Assembly: GCA_963710175.1 (NCBI GenBank)
Contig: CAVPZC010000001.1
Location: forward strand, 434,001-498,000
Length of the DNA: 64,000 nucleotides
Direction: 5' to 3'
From: Phormidesmis sp963710175
GTDB taxonomy: Bacteria > Cyanobacteriota > Cyanobacteriia > Phormidesmidales > Phormidesmidaceae
Within the stretch, counting starts at the first letter, position 1. The number at the start of each line of letters is the position of its first letter. The position numbers and the translations under genes are program-made. The notes beneath the pieces were generated by a model, which worked only from the letters and a program-made list of their open reading frames with translations, was not told the origin of the DNA and made no database searches. Positions 1-9,133 of the stretch are shown piece after piece.

Positions 1-28
1 TCTCTTTCAGCAATGGTTTTTAGGGGCT

Positions 29-445
29 ATGCGCAGCTGGCAACGGTTGAATGTTGGCGCCTGCTTGGCTGTAGGGCTAGCGATCGCGCTGTTTTGGTCA
101 GCCCAGGCAAATAGCGCCATGGCCCAGACGCTAACCGGTCAAGCCGCTGTTGCTGAGAGCGCCGCCTTATCTACTGCTCCGCCTGATAGGGAGATTTCTT
201 CAGGAGAATCGCTCTTTAGCCTTAACTGTGCCGGGTGCCATGCGCATGGCGGCAATATCATTCGCCGGGGCAAAAACCTTAAGCAAAAGACTTTAGTGCG
301 GCGCGGCTATGGGGAAGCGGGGGCGATCACTCAAATCATCACCCAGGGCAAAGGGGCTATGCCTGCCTACGCAGACCGGCTGACGGGGGAGGAGATTGAG
401 GCGATCGCCACCTACGTTCTACAGCAGGCCGAATCTGGCTGGTAA
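29..445 (+). CDS. c-type cytochrome, cytochrome c6-like
   Basis: Small secreted monohaem cytochrome of 138 residues. A hydrophobic signal segment spans about residues 8-32 and ends near an AMA-Q site. The haem-binding CAGCH lies at residues 67-71 and the probable axial Met is in MPAY (Met111), the spacing of class I/cytochrome c6 proteins. The expected role is a soluble electron carrier in the thylakoid lumen or periplasm. The PPDREISSGESLF linker and basic IIRRGKNLKQK segment resemble the less common c6-like paralogs more than the main plastocyanin substitute, so I give no gene symbol. Its stop codon directly abuts the end of the convergent metH gene. Confidence 0.85.
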   Translation: MRSWQRLNVGACLAVGLAIALFWSAQANSAMAQTLTGQAAVAESAALSTAPPDREISSGESLFSLNCAGCHAHGGNIIRRGKNLKQKTLVRRGYGEAGAITQIITQGKGAMPAYADRLTGEEIEAIATYVLQQAESGW

Positions 446-3400
446 TCAGGCGCTAAAATACTTCGCCGCAGGGTGATACGTCACAATCGCCGTCGTCGAC
501 TGCTCGGGATAAAGCTGCTCGCTCTCGTCCATGTGCATCCCAATCTGGCTCACGTCCAATAGATCAAGCTGCTTCACCTGATCCTGCATATTCGGGCAGG
601 CCGGATAGCCAAAGCTATAGCGCGATCCTTGGTAGCGCTGTGCCAGAACGTTGCGAATGCCCTCCGGCTCCTGATCGGCGTAGCCCAGCTCGCAGCGAAT
701 TTTCATGTGCATCCACTCAGCCAGCGCTTCGGCCATCTGCACGGCCAAGCCGTGATAGTACAGATAGTCAGTATAGTTGTCGTCAGCAAAGAGCTTGGCT
801 GCAAATTCGGTGGCAATGTCGCCTACGGTCACCGCCTGCATTGGGAAAACATCGTACTCTCCGGGTTTAGCCTGATCTTTTGGTAAGCAGAAGTCAGCAA
901 TACAAAGCCGCCGCATAGAGCGCTGACGCGGAAACTCAAACGAAGTTACCGGCTCGCTGGGTTCGCCCTGCTGCGCCGCCTGCCAGTCATACACATACAG
1001 CGTATTTCCCTCCGCCAAGCAAGGAAAATAGCCATATACTAGCTTCGGATCTAGCAGCTTTTCGTCGATAACGCGCTGCTTCCAGTGCGCCAGAATCGGC
1101 GCTACCTTTTCGGCGAGGAAAGCGTCATACTCTTCGCGGGACTGTCCCTTCGGCTTGCGGAATTGCCACTGCCCAGCGACCAGCGCCTGCATATCTAAGT
1201 AGTTAAACAGTTCCTCAACTGGAACCTCTGCTGCTGTCAGCATCTTTGGCCCCCAAAAGGGTGGCGCGGGTCGCTCAATATCAATCGCAACATCATCAGA
1301 GCGGCGGGTATCAACAATCGCAGGTTCGGCAACGGCAATTTCCTCGGGCTCAGGCGCATTGTTAACGGCGACTTTTGCCACCTTGCTCATCGGATGATCA
1401 TCCGCAAACCCCTTAAGGTTGTCCCACTGCTTGGCCTTTTTCGCAGGCATCAGCGCATCCATAAAGTGCAGGTCGGCAAAGGCATCCTTCCCATAAATCA
1501 CCTGCCCGCTGTACACGTTCTGACAGTCCTCATAGACAAACTTCGGCGTCAGTGCCGCCCCGCCCAAAATCACCGGCACATCAATCCCGTGCTCATTAAA
1601 AGTAGCCAAATTATCCTTCATAAAGGCGGTCGATTTCACCAGCAGCCCGCTCATCGCAATGCAGTCCGCGCCATGCTCCTGGTAGGCCGCGATAATGTTG
1701 TCCACCGGCTGCTTAATGCCAATATTTACAACCTTGTAGCCATTGTTGGAAAGGATGATATCGACCAGATTTTTGCCGATATCGTGCACGTCTCCTTTTA
1801 CCGTCGCGATCACCACCGTGCCCTTGCCGCTATCGTCCGATTCGGCCTTGTCCATAAACGGCTCTAGGTGAGCCACCGCCGCCTTCATGGTCTGCGCCGA
1901 TTGCAGCACAAAGGGAAGCTGCATTTGCCCCGAGCCGAATAGCTCACCCACTACCTTCATGCCGTCGAGCAAAAAGGTGTTGACAATTTCTAAAGGCGGA
2001 TACTTCTCTAGCGCCTTGGCGAGCTGATCTTCTAGACCAATCCGCTCGCCGTCAACAATGTGCCGCTTCAGCCGTTCTTCCAGCGGCAAGTTTTCGTCCT
2101 GCGTGGTTCTAAGCTGCTTAGTGCTCTTGCCAGCAAACAGCGTCGTCAGTTCGCCCAGCGGATCGTAAGTGCAGGCATCCCCTTCAAATTCGCGGTTGTC
2201 GTAAATCAGGTCGCGGCAGATTTTCTGGTGCGCAGGGTCGATCTTCGCCAGCGGCAAAATTTTACTGGCGCTAACGATCGCCCCATCCATCCCCACCGCC
2301 ATTGCTTCATTCAGAAACACCGAGTTCAAGACCACGCGAGAGGCAGGATTCAGTCCAAAAGAAGCGTTAGAAACGCCCAGCATGATGTGGCAGCCGGGCA
2401 GATTTTCACGAATCAGACGAATGCCCTCCAGCGTCTCTCTAGCATTCACCCGGTCTTCTTCAATGCCGGTAGAAATCGGCAGCACCAGCGTGTCAAAAAA
2501 TAGCTCGTAGGGCGGAAAGCCATATTCCACTGCGTCCCGGTAAGCCCGCTGAGCAATCTCAAATTTCTTTTGCGCGGTGCGGGCCATGCCGTCTTCATCG
2601 ATGGTGCCAATCACTACGCCTGCGCCATAGCGTTTGGCAATCTCCAGCACCTTGAAGAAGCGATCATCGCCGTCTTCATAGTTCGTGGAGTTGAGAATGC
2701 ACTTGCCGCCTGCGACTTTCAGGCCCGCTTCCATTTTTTCCCATTCGGTAGAGTCGAGCATCAGCGGTAGGGTGATGTTGGTGACCAGCCGCGAGACCAG
2801 TTCGTGCATATCGCGCACGCCGTCGCGCCCGACGTAGTCTACGTTCACATCTAGAATATGTGCGCCCTCTTTTACCTGAGACTTGGCCAGCGCCACCAGA
2901 CCGTCCCAATCTTCGGCGTTGAGCATTTCTCGGCACTTTTTAGAGCCGCTGGCATTGAGGCGCTCGCCCACAATCAAAAATGAATTGTCCTGTTCGTAGG
3001 GCTGCGGGCTATAGATGGAAGCGGCAGCCGGGACGTAGGGCAGGTCACCGTAGGGAGAGATCTGAGTGCGATCGCCCACCATTCTCTCTTTGGGCTGCAA
3101 GCCTTTCGACAGATCAGCCAGCTGTTCAATGTGGTCAGGCCGCGTCCCGCAGCAGCCGCCGATAATCTGCACGCCCAGATCTTCTACGAAGTGCATCAGC
3201 GACATCCGCAGCTCCATCGGCGTCAATCGGTAGTGCGCCTGACCGCCCACATTCTCAGGTAGACCCGCATTTGGCACGCAAGAAATAATAAAGGGCGAAT
3301 TCTCCGAAAGATACCGAATGTGCTCCTTCATCTCCGCCGGGCCGGTGGCGCAGTTGAGACCCAAGATATCAATCGGGTAGGGCTCTAAAATCGTCAGGGC

Positions 3401-4033
3401 TGCGCCAATCTCCGAACCAACTAGCATGGTGCCCTGTTGCTCTACGGTGACTGAAACCATCAGCGGCAGACGTTCAGGCTTACGGGCAAAGACTTCCTCA
3501 ACAGCGGTGAGCGCCGCCTTAATTTGCAGCACATCCTGACAGGTTTCGATCAAGATCAGGTCTACGCCGCCATCGTAAAGGCCCTCTACCTGCTCAATGT
3601 AGGCTGACTTGAGCGTGTCAAAATCGACGTGGCCCAGGGTGGGTAGCTTCGTACCGGGGCCGATTGAACCGGCGACGAAGCGAGGTTTTTCGGGGGTGGA
3701 GTAGTCGTCGGCTGCTTTGCGGGCGATCGCCGCTGCCTTCCGGTTCAGCTCATAAGCCCGATCCGCCAGGTCATACTCCGCCAGCACCAGCGACATGCCG
3801 CCAAAGGTGTCGGTCTCAATCACATCCGCGCCAACTTCTAAAAAGCCTCGATGCACCTTTTCAACGGCGTCAGGCTTAGTTTCGACTAGATACTCGTTGC
3901 AGCCTTCGTACTCCGCGCCGCCAAAGTCTGCTGCCGTCAGCGCCTGCATCTGCAAGGAAGTACCCATTGCGCCATCAAAAACTAGAACCGGGCGTTCAGG
4001 ACTTTGCAAACGGTCTAGAAACAGGCTTTTCAT
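446..4033 (-). CDS. metH: cobalamin-dependent methionine synthase
   Basis: Transfers a methyl group from methyltetrahydrofolate to homocysteine through enzyme-bound cobalamin, giving methionine. At 1195 residues it has the full four-module length. The homocysteine domain (about 1-320) carries the zinc ligands Cys228 and the GGCCG pair Cys294/Cys295. The pterin-binding domain follows (about 350-610). The cobalamin cap (about 645-735) and B12 domain contain GDVHDIG with the cobalt ligand His750. The C-terminal AdoMet reactivation domain covers about 930-1195. cbiT, a corrin-ring gene, lies 2.2 kb away on the other strand. I looked for a cobalamin riboswitch in the 186-bp leader and saw none. 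Confidence 0.97.
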   Translation of the reverse strand: MKSLFLDRLQSPERPVLVFDGAMGTSLQMQALTAADFGGAEYEGCNEYLVETKPDAVEKVHRGFLEVGADVIETDTFGGMSLVLAEYDLADRAYELNRKAAAIARKAADDYSTPEKPRFVAGSIGPGTKLPTLGHVDFDTLKSAYIEQVEGLYDGGVDLILIETCQDVLQIKAALTAVEEVFARKPERLPLMVSVTVEQQGTMLVGSEIGAALTILEPYPIDILGLNCATGPAEMKEHIRYLSENSPFIISCVPNAGLPENVGGQAHYRLTPMELRMSLMHFVEDLGVQIIGGCCGTRPDHIEQLADLSKGLQPKERMVGDRTQISPYGDLPYVPAAASIYSPQPYEQDNSFLIVGERLNASGSKKCREMLNAEDWDGLVALAKSQVKEGAHILDVNVDYVGRDGVRDMHELVSRLVTNITLPLMLDSTEWEKMEAGLKVAGGKCILNSTNYEDGDDRFFKVLEIAKRYGAGVVIGTIDEDGMARTAQKKFEIAQRAYRDAVEYGFPPYELFFDTLVLPISTGIEEDRVNARETLEGIRLIRENLPGCHIMLGVSNASFGLNPASRVVLNSVFLNEAMAVGMDGAIVSASKILPLAKIDPAHQKICRDLIYDNREFEGDACTYDPLGELTTLFAGKSTKQLRTTQDENLPLEERLKRHIVDGERIGLEDQLAKALEKYPPLEIVNTFLLDGMKVVGELFGSGQMQLPFVLQSAQTMKAAVAHLEPFMDKAESDDSGKGTVVIATVKGDVHDIGKNLVDIILSNNGYKVVNIGIKQPVDNIIAAYQEHGADCIAMSGLLVKSTAFMKDNLATFNEHGIDVPVILGGAALTPKFVYEDCQNVYSGQVIYGKDAFADLHFMDALMPAKKAKQWDNLKGFADDHPMSKVAKVAVNNAPEPEEIAVAEPAIVDTRRSDDVAIDIERPAPPFWGPKMLTAAEVPVEELFNYLDMQALVAGQWQFRKPKGQSREEYDAFLAEKVAPILAHWKQRVIDEKLLDPKLVYGYFPCLAEGNTLYVYDWQAAQQGEPSEPVTSFEFPRQRSMRRLCIADFCLPKDQAKPGEYDVFPMQAVTVGDIATEFAAKLFADDNYTDYLYYHGLAVQMAEALAEWMHMKIRCELGYADQEPEGIRNVLAQRYQGSRYSFGYPACPNMQDQVKQLDLLDVSQIGMHMDESEQLYPEQSTTAIVTYHPAAKYFSA

Positions 4034-4219
4034 AGCGGCGTTAGGATACGGGTAGGAGGAATAATTCAGAGCAGAGTCTCAATCTTAAAGCTCAAATATG
4101 AAGCTCCTATTATTATTACTAAAAATCACCTGGCTACTCAATTAACGCTCATGAGTGCGATCGCTCCTCACGCATCAACTTCGCTCATAGGCTGATCCTT
4201 ATCTATCTCCTCAAAAACT

Positions 4220-4708
4220 ATGACCTTCACCGTCGATCATCTCAGTCAAACCGCAGACAGTTCCTCAGATGCCGCCACCGGCCTCATGCCAGGAATGCTG
4301 CGCAGCGTCCATCACATCGCCCTCAACGTGCAGGATATGCAGGCATCCTGCGATTTTTATGGCACGCTGCTAGGACTGCATCGGCTCGTGGGCGAAGAGG
4401 TCCCCAAAACGCTAGTCAAGCTGGTTGCCGAGGGCAAAGTCACCAACTTTAGAACGCCTGATGGCACCATTCTTGACCTCTTTTGGGAGCCTGAGCTAAC
4501 CCCGCCCGACCCTGACCCCGAGCAGGGCTTCACCCGTGCGAACCATCTGGCTTTTGATATTGCGGCTGGCCGCTTCGAGCAAGCGATGACGCTGCTGCGT
4601 CAGGCCGGTATTGACTTCTCCGGTCCAGTCATTCGGCCTACGGGCAAAGGCATTTACTTCTACGATCCTGACGGCTTTATGATTGAAGTTCGCTGCGACC
4701 CGGCCTGA
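4220..4708 (+). CDS. VOC (glyoxalase/dioxygenase) family protein
   Basis: A 162-residue protein of the vicinal oxygen chelate fold. After a variable N-terminus (about 30 residues) it has VHHIALNVQDM followed by DFYGTLLGL, then a second half with NHLAFDIA and YFYDPDGFMIEVRCDPA. His in the first strand and Glu in the last strand match metal-ligand positions of the fold. Substrate is unknown; lactoylglutathione lyase, fosfomycin-type resistance and ring-cleaving dioxygenase activities all occur in this superfamily. An internal ATG at residue 27 could be the real start. The gene overlaps the following decarboxylase gene, suggesting co-transcription. Confidence 0.8.
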   Translation: MTFTVDHLSQTADSSSDAATGLMPGMLRSVHHIALNVQDMQASCDFYGTLLGLHRLVGEEVPKTLVKLVAEGKVTNFRTPDGTILDLFWEPELTPPDPDPEQGFTRANHLAFDIAAGRFEQAMTLLRQAGIDFSGPVIRPTGKGIYFYDPDGFMIEVRCDPA

Positions 4709-6221
4709 TCCTATTTCTCTTAATCCTCAGAAGCCCCTGAAAGCATACGCCTTAGACCAGACCGCCACGCCTCTGCTGAGCGCTTTACAGCGCTGCGCTG
4801 ACCGCCCCAACGCAGCTTTCCACACGCCCGGCCACAAGCGAGGCCAGGGAATCTCTGCCCGCCAGCAGCGGCTTTTTGGCACCGCCGCCTTTCGCGCTGA
4901 CCTGCCCGAACTGCCGGGTCTAGACAATCTCTTTGCTCCCGAAGGCGTGATTCTACAGGCCCAGATTCTCGCTGCTGCTGCCTTTGGCGCTGAGCAGACC
5001 TGGTTTTTGGCCAATGGCTCCACTTGCGGCATTGAAGCTGCCATACTCGCTACCTGTGGCCCTGGTGACAAGCTAATTTTGCCACGCAACCTCCATAGTT
5101 CTGCGGTTTCCGGCCTAGTTCTATCGGGCGCTGTGCCGATCTATGTATCGCCTGCCTACAGCGCAGAGTGGAATATTCCCTTGGGCGTAGCGCCTGACGC
5201 GATCGCCGCTGCCCTCACCGCCTATCCCGATGCCAAAGCAGTGATGGTAGTCTCTCCTACCTACTACGGTGTTTGCTCAGACCTGAAGGCAATAGCCCGC
5301 CTTACCCACCTGCACAACATTCCTTTAATTGTCGACGAAGCCCACGGCCCTCACTTTGCCTTTCACCCTGAGCTACCTGTTTCGGCCCTGAATGCTGGCG
5401 CAGATATTGCCGTGCAGTCAGCTCACAAAGTGCTTAGCGCCTTTACTCAATCGGCTCTGCTGCATGTTCAAGGTAGCCGAGTTGATCGCCATCGCCTCTC
5501 CCAGTCACTCCAGCTTACCCAGTCCACTAGTCCCAGCTATTTGCTGTTGGGTTCACTCGACTCGGCCCGTCACCAAATGGCTACAGATGGGGTCTCACTG
5601 ATGGCTCGCACCCTGACACTAGCGGACAGGGCTGACAAGGCCTTGGGTAATCTACCAGGATTGAAAGTTTTGCAGCCTGCCACTGATGGAACAGGTGTTG
5701 TCGGCGATCGCACCCGCCTCACTGTCGATGTCTCGGGTCTGGGAATTACTGGTTTTACAGCTGATGAACTGCTTTGCGATCTTGGCGTCACCGCAGAGCT
5801 GCCTGCTCTTCGCCATCTGATGTTCATCGTGTCTCTGGGCAATACCGAGAGCGACATTGCTCAGCTAGTTTCCGGCTTTAAGCAGCTCTGCCAGACGCAC
5901 TCCCTTACGCCGCCGCTCCGCCATTCCCTCATGCCTCAAACCTTGCCTGCTTTGAGCCCTAGTACGTACTCCCCTCGCCAAGCCTTTTTCGCTCATAAGC
6001 TATCTATGCCTTTTACTCAGGCGGCTGGCCATATCTGCGCCGAAACCGTTTGCCCTTATCCACCGGGTATTCCTGCGCTGCTGCCGGGAGAGCCTATCTC
6101 TACAGAAGCGATCGCCCACTTGCAAACCCAGCTCAGCGCGGGTGGTTGCCTGACAGGCTGTCGCGATCCCTCTTTAAAGACAATTCTGGTGATCAAGCCT
6201 GATACGCTCAGCCCCTGTTAG
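4683..6221 (+). CDS. Orn/Lys/Arg decarboxylase family PLP enzyme
   Basis: Fold-type I PLP-dependent basic amino-acid decarboxylase. Motifs in order: AAFHTPGHKRG near residue 45, FLANGSTCGIEAAILA near 108, the cofactor-contacting DEAHG at 218-222, and the Schiff-base lysine in QSAHKVLSAFTQ (Lys249). The C-terminal domain includes CPYPPGIPALLPGE. Length (512) fits the short cyanobacterial group that also covers lysine and arginine decarboxylases, so the product (cadaverine, agmatine or putrescine) cannot be assigned. The open frame begins at a TTG inside the VOC gene, a 26-bp overlap; no ATG precedes the conserved block, so the exact start is uncertain. cbiT follows 42 bp downstream. Confidence 0.85.
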   Translation: MKFAATRPDPISLNPQKPLKAYALDQTATPLLSALQRCADRPNAAFHTPGHKRGQGISARQQRLFGTAAFRADLPELPGLDNLFAPEGVILQAQILAAAAFGAEQTWFLANGSTCGIEAAILATCGPGDKLILPRNLHSSAVSGLVLSGAVPIYVSPAYSAEWNIPLGVAPDAIAAALTAYPDAKAVMVVSPTYYGVCSDLKAIARLTHLHNIPLIVDEAHGPHFAFHPELPVSALNAGADIAVQSAHKVLSAFTQSALLHVQGSRVDRHRLSQSLQLTQSTSPSYLLLGSLDSARHQMATDGVSLMARTLTLADRADKALGNLPGLKVLQPATDGTGVVGDRTRLTVDVSGLGITGFTADELLCDLGVTAELPALRHLMFIVSLGNTESDIAQLVSGFKQLCQTHSLTPPLRHSLMPQTLPALSPSTYSPRQAFFAHKLSMPFTQAAGHICAETVCPYPPGIPALLPGEPISTEAIAHLQTQLSAGGCLTGCRDPSLKTILVIKPDTLSPC

Positions 6222-6263
6222 GATCCTTCTTCGAGCCAGTTTTTTTAGCGCTGAACCTCATAT

Positions 6264-6860
6264 ATGTCTGCACTTTGGCCCTACGCTACCCCAGGTATTC
6301 CCGATCAATTTTTTCAACGGCTGCCCGGCATTCCCCTCACCAAGCGAGAGGTGCGTCTGCTGGTGATGGGTTACCTGCGGCTCAAAGCCGATGCCCACCT
6401 ATGGGATATCGGCGCGGGCACTGGCACGATCTCCATTGAAGCGGCGTTGCTGTGTCCTCAGGGCAAAATTACCGCCGTTGAGCGCGATGAAGAAGTGGCG
6501 AGATTGATTAAGACCAATTGCGATCGCTTTGAAGTTGGCAATGTTGATGTCGTCGTGGGCAGTGCGCCCGAATGCCTCAACCAAATAGCAGGATCGCCTA
6601 GCTGTATCTTAATTGAGGGAGCTCCCCTCAAGACCACCCTTGAAACCGCCTGGGAAAAACTTATTCTCAATGGCCGAATTGTCGTGACCGCCAGCAATTT
6701 GGAAGCGCTCTACACCGCCTCAGAGACATTTTCCACTCTGCATATGCGCAACATCGAAGTGGCTCAGCCGGCGGTTAATCGCTTAGAAACCCGAGGCAAT
6801 CGTCAGGTTTTTGCCTCGGTCGATCCGATTTTTGTCATCAGCGGCGACAAATTGGAGTAG
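6264..6860 (+). CDS. cbiT: precorrin-6Y/cobalt-precorrin decarboxylating C15-methyltransferase
   Basis: SAM-dependent methyltransferase of corrin-ring synthesis. The N-terminal GIPDQFFQRLPGIPLTKREVR block is typical of CbiT, and the SAM-binding glycine motif is DIGAGTGTISIEAA at about residue 50, followed by the acidic VERDEE strand. At 198 residues it is the stand-alone CbiT type, without the CbiE half found in fused CobL. It lies 42 bp after the PLP decarboxylase gene and ends the plus-strand run. No other cobalamin gene is in the window, so the pathway must be scattered. Its product would ultimately serve MetH, encoded nearby. Confidence 0.9.
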   Translation: MSALWPYATPGIPDQFFQRLPGIPLTKREVRLLVMGYLRLKADAHLWDIGAGTGTISIEAALLCPQGKITAVERDEEVARLIKTNCDRFEVGNVDVVVGSAPECLNQIAGSPSCILIEGAPLKTTLETAWEKLILNGRIVVTASNLEALYTASETFSTLHMRNIEVAQPAVNRLETRGNRQVFASVDPIFVISGDKLE

Positions 6861-6907
6861 AAACCTATCAAAAGATACTGCTACTACTAAGTATTCCGTG
6901 TTCTAAT

Positions 6908-6923
6908 TGTGATGTGCATCACT
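6908..6923. promoter_or_regulatory. candidate CRP/SYCRP1-type binding site
   Basis: TGTGA-N6-TCACT matches nine of ten positions of the CRP-family consensus TGTGA-N6-TCACA, and its core GTGATG/CATCAC is a perfect 6-bp palindrome with a 2-bp centre. It lies 48 bp after the cbiT stop and 249 bp before the GT2-EAL gene, with a mobile element between it and that gene. Cyanobacterial cAMP receptor proteins recognise this kind of site. Binding is inferred only from the motif. Confidence 0.35.
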
Positions 6924-7001
6924 GCTACCTGTGCAAACTACCGCGTTTAATCTCTACATTTTTGCTGCTGAGTATTTGGGCCGCTGAAGATTTTTGTCAG
7001 C

Positions 7002-7106
7002 TATAGCTCCTGTTGAGTTGCTTAGGACACTTTTATCGGCTGAAACCTTTAAATGACAACAGGCAACTCGACTCGCAAAATAAGAATGCATCCTTACTTT
7101 GCTATA
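7002..7106 (+). mobile_element. MITE-like element, copy 1 (subfamily A)
   Basis: First of four copies of a short non-coding element bounded by TATAGC and GCTATA. It shares the core GAGTTGCTTAGGACACTTTT and TCGGCTGAAACC with the other copies. The right end folds into a near-perfect hairpin (GCAAAATAAG / CTTACTTTGC around an ATGCAT centre), and a second stem pairs GTTGAGTTGC with GCAACTCGAC. It sits in the 312-bp gap before the GT2-EAL gene, between a candidate CRP site and the start codon, and so could alter that promoter. Confidence 0.85.
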
Positions 7107-7172
7107 TCTATCAGCTAAGTGTCGTTAGTCACTGCCAGGGTATCTCATAAGATTTCTACCTCTTGTTAGAGC

Positions 7173-9128
7173 ATGGCAAATTCTGATGCACTCAGCTGTT
7201 TTACACCGGGTTCTGTGACTGCTGGCAATAGTGCTGCCCTTCCCGGCTCGATTCAACGAAATGTTGAGCAGGGCAATGCCGACCCAAATTCAGCCGACGC
7301 CGCTGCTGTCGGTCAGAGCCCAACTCTGGACATTACGGTCGCGATTCCCACTTATAACGGCGCTGAAAGGCTACCTTTGGTGCTAGATCAGCTGCGATCA
7401 CAAATAGACACCGATTCCATCAGCTGGGAAGTAATTGTCTGCGACAATAGCAGTACCGATGACACCGCTACCGTCGTCCGTGACTACCAGAGCGATTGGC
7501 CAGCTCAGTTTGCGTTGCACTATCGCTTTGCGGCTGAGAAAGGGGCGGCCTTTGCCCGCCAGCGTGCGGTTGAGGTAGCCCAGGGCGGCCTGATCGCTTT
7601 TTTAGACGACGATAATATTCCGACTGATGACTGGGTGGCCCAGGTCTATCGATTTGCGCGATCACATCCGCAGGCAGGTGCCTTTGGCTCCCAAATTCAC
7701 GGTCAGTTTGAAACCGAGCTGCCGAGTGAACTGAGCGATCTTAAGTGCTTTTTAGCGATTATTGAGCGCGGCTCAGAGCCGCGCCGCTATGAACCGGCAA
7801 AGAAAATTTTGCCGCCTGCTGCGGGGCTGGTCGTTCGCCGGCAGGTCTGGCTAGAGGCAGTTCCGGCTCGGCTATTTCTCAACAACAAAGGTAAAGGCGC
7901 TGGTCTAGCTAGCGAAGACTTGGAGGCGTTGCTCTACATTCAAAAAGCTGGCTGGGAAGTTTGGTACAACCCCGATATGGTGGTCTATCACCACATTCCT
8001 GAGAGCCGTCTGCGCCCGGACTATCTGATAGATTTGCTGCGCTGCGTTGGGCTCAGCCGGTTTCATATCCGTCTGCTGGGTCTATCGGGCTGGCAGCGGC
8101 CTCTGGCAATACCCGCCTATATTGCTAACGACATTCGCAAGCTGCTGCTCCACTACCTGCGCTACGGCGGGCGATCGCCCCTCACGACGGTCGAGCGCTG
8201 CAATCGCCATCTGCTTACCAGCATCTTAGCGAGCCCCTTGTTTTTGTTGAAAAAAGCTTGCAAAGACAGCCTCCAAACCTACCAGGATCAGCGTCATAGC
8301 GATCGCCGCCGCTGGCTAAAGCAGATTACCCAAGCCTTTGAAGAAGACCGTTTTGCCCTTTACCAGCAGCCTGTAATGGCGATCTCCACGGCTGGTGAAG
8401 GCATCTCTAGACAGCCTCTCCTCGTCGGACAAAGAGAGCTGCTGCTACGGCTATACAGCGAAGGCACAGGCAATGAAGGCAGTCGCTATGTGCTGCCTGA
8501 CCGTTTTCTGCCAACAGCCAGACGCTATGGCCTGATGCGCACGGTTGACCGCTGGGTCATTCGCCGTTTGTTCGGGTGGGTAAAGCAAGAAAGTCACCGC
8601 CCTGCTTTTGCCGCAGAGGTGGCCCATCTCCACGGCAGCCCTATGTATTCAGTAAATCTCTCTCAAGACAGCGTCACCGACCCTAGCCTGGTGCCGTTTA
8701 TTGCCAGCAATCTAGAAAAGAATAAGCTCTCCCCCCATTTGTTTTGCTTTGAAGTCACAGCGGCCACAGCCACGGCTTGGCCAGCACAAACCCAGCAGCT
8801 GATGGCGGACCTGCATCAGCTTGGCTGTCAGACGACGCTGGATGATGCCACACTCGGCCTGACCACTGCGACGCTAGTGGCCAATCTGCCGCTTGACTAT
8901 GTGAAGTTCACGCCGACCGCAGCCCAGCTCGCCTGCCAGCAGGACAATCCTCTGAGGCGACAGCTTCGCCAGACGCTCTCCCAGACAATGTGTGACCAGC
9001 CAGTAAAGGCGATCGCCAAAGGAATAGACTCTAAAGCCACGCTTCAGACTGTTCAGCAGGAGGGCATTCTCTACGCTCAGGGCGATCAGATAGAGCGGCC
9101 ACAGCCCCTAAAGACTAGCCTAAACTAG
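7173..9128 (+). CDS. family 2 glycosyltransferase fused to a degenerate EAL domain
   Basis: A 651-residue two-part protein. Residues 50-270 form a GT2 domain: TVAIPTYNGAERL, EVIVCDNSSTDDT, and the nucleotide-sugar/metal motif FLDDDN at 143-148. Residues 388-645 align with an EAL (c-di-GMP phosphodiesterase) domain: FALYQQPV, REL (Glu422) in place of EAL, PDRFLPTARRYGLMRTVDRW, SVNLSQDS (Asn495), FEVT (Glu527), LDDAT (Asp557-558), YVKF (Lys578) and YAQGD (Gln636). The catalytic-base position of the usual AEGVE motif is Lys616 (AIAKGID), and the DFGTGYS loop is rewritten as DATLGLT. It is therefore probably non-catalytic and may sense c-di-GMP or scaffold. No signal peptide or membrane segment is obvious, so a cytoplasmic polysaccharide role is likely. 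Confidence 0.85.
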   Translation: MANSDALSCFTPGSVTAGNSAALPGSIQRNVEQGNADPNSADAAAVGQSPTLDITVAIPTYNGAERLPLVLDQLRSQIDTDSISWEVIVCDNSSTDDTATVVRDYQSDWPAQFALHYRFAAEKGAAFARQRAVEVAQGGLIAFLDDDNIPTDDWVAQVYRFARSHPQAGAFGSQIHGQFETELPSELSDLKCFLAIIERGSEPRRYEPAKKILPPAAGLVVRRQVWLEAVPARLFLNNKGKGAGLASEDLEALLYIQKAGWEVWYNPDMVVYHHIPESRLRPDYLIDLLRCVGLSRFHIRLLGLSGWQRPLAIPAYIANDIRKLLLHYLRYGGRSPLTTVERCNRHLLTSILASPLFLLKKACKDSLQTYQDQRHSDRRRWLKQITQAFEEDRFALYQQPVMAISTAGEGISRQPLLVGQRELLLRLYSEGTGNEGSRYVLPDRFLPTARRYGLMRTVDRWVIRRLFGWVKQESHRPAFAAEVAHLHGSPMYSVNLSQDSVTDPSLVPFIASNLEKNKLSPHLFCFEVTAATATAWPAQTQQLMADLHQLGCQTTLDDATLGLTTATLVANLPLDYVKFTPTAAQLACQQDNPLRRQLRQTLSQTMCDQPVKAIAKGIDSKATLQTVQQEGILYAQGDQIERPQPLKTSLN

Positions 9129-9133
9129 GCTAT

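Noticed and set aside
4034..4219. Possible cobalamin riboswitch between metH and the VOC gene.
   Set aside because: No B12-box-like sequence or conserved stem pattern could be found on either strand.
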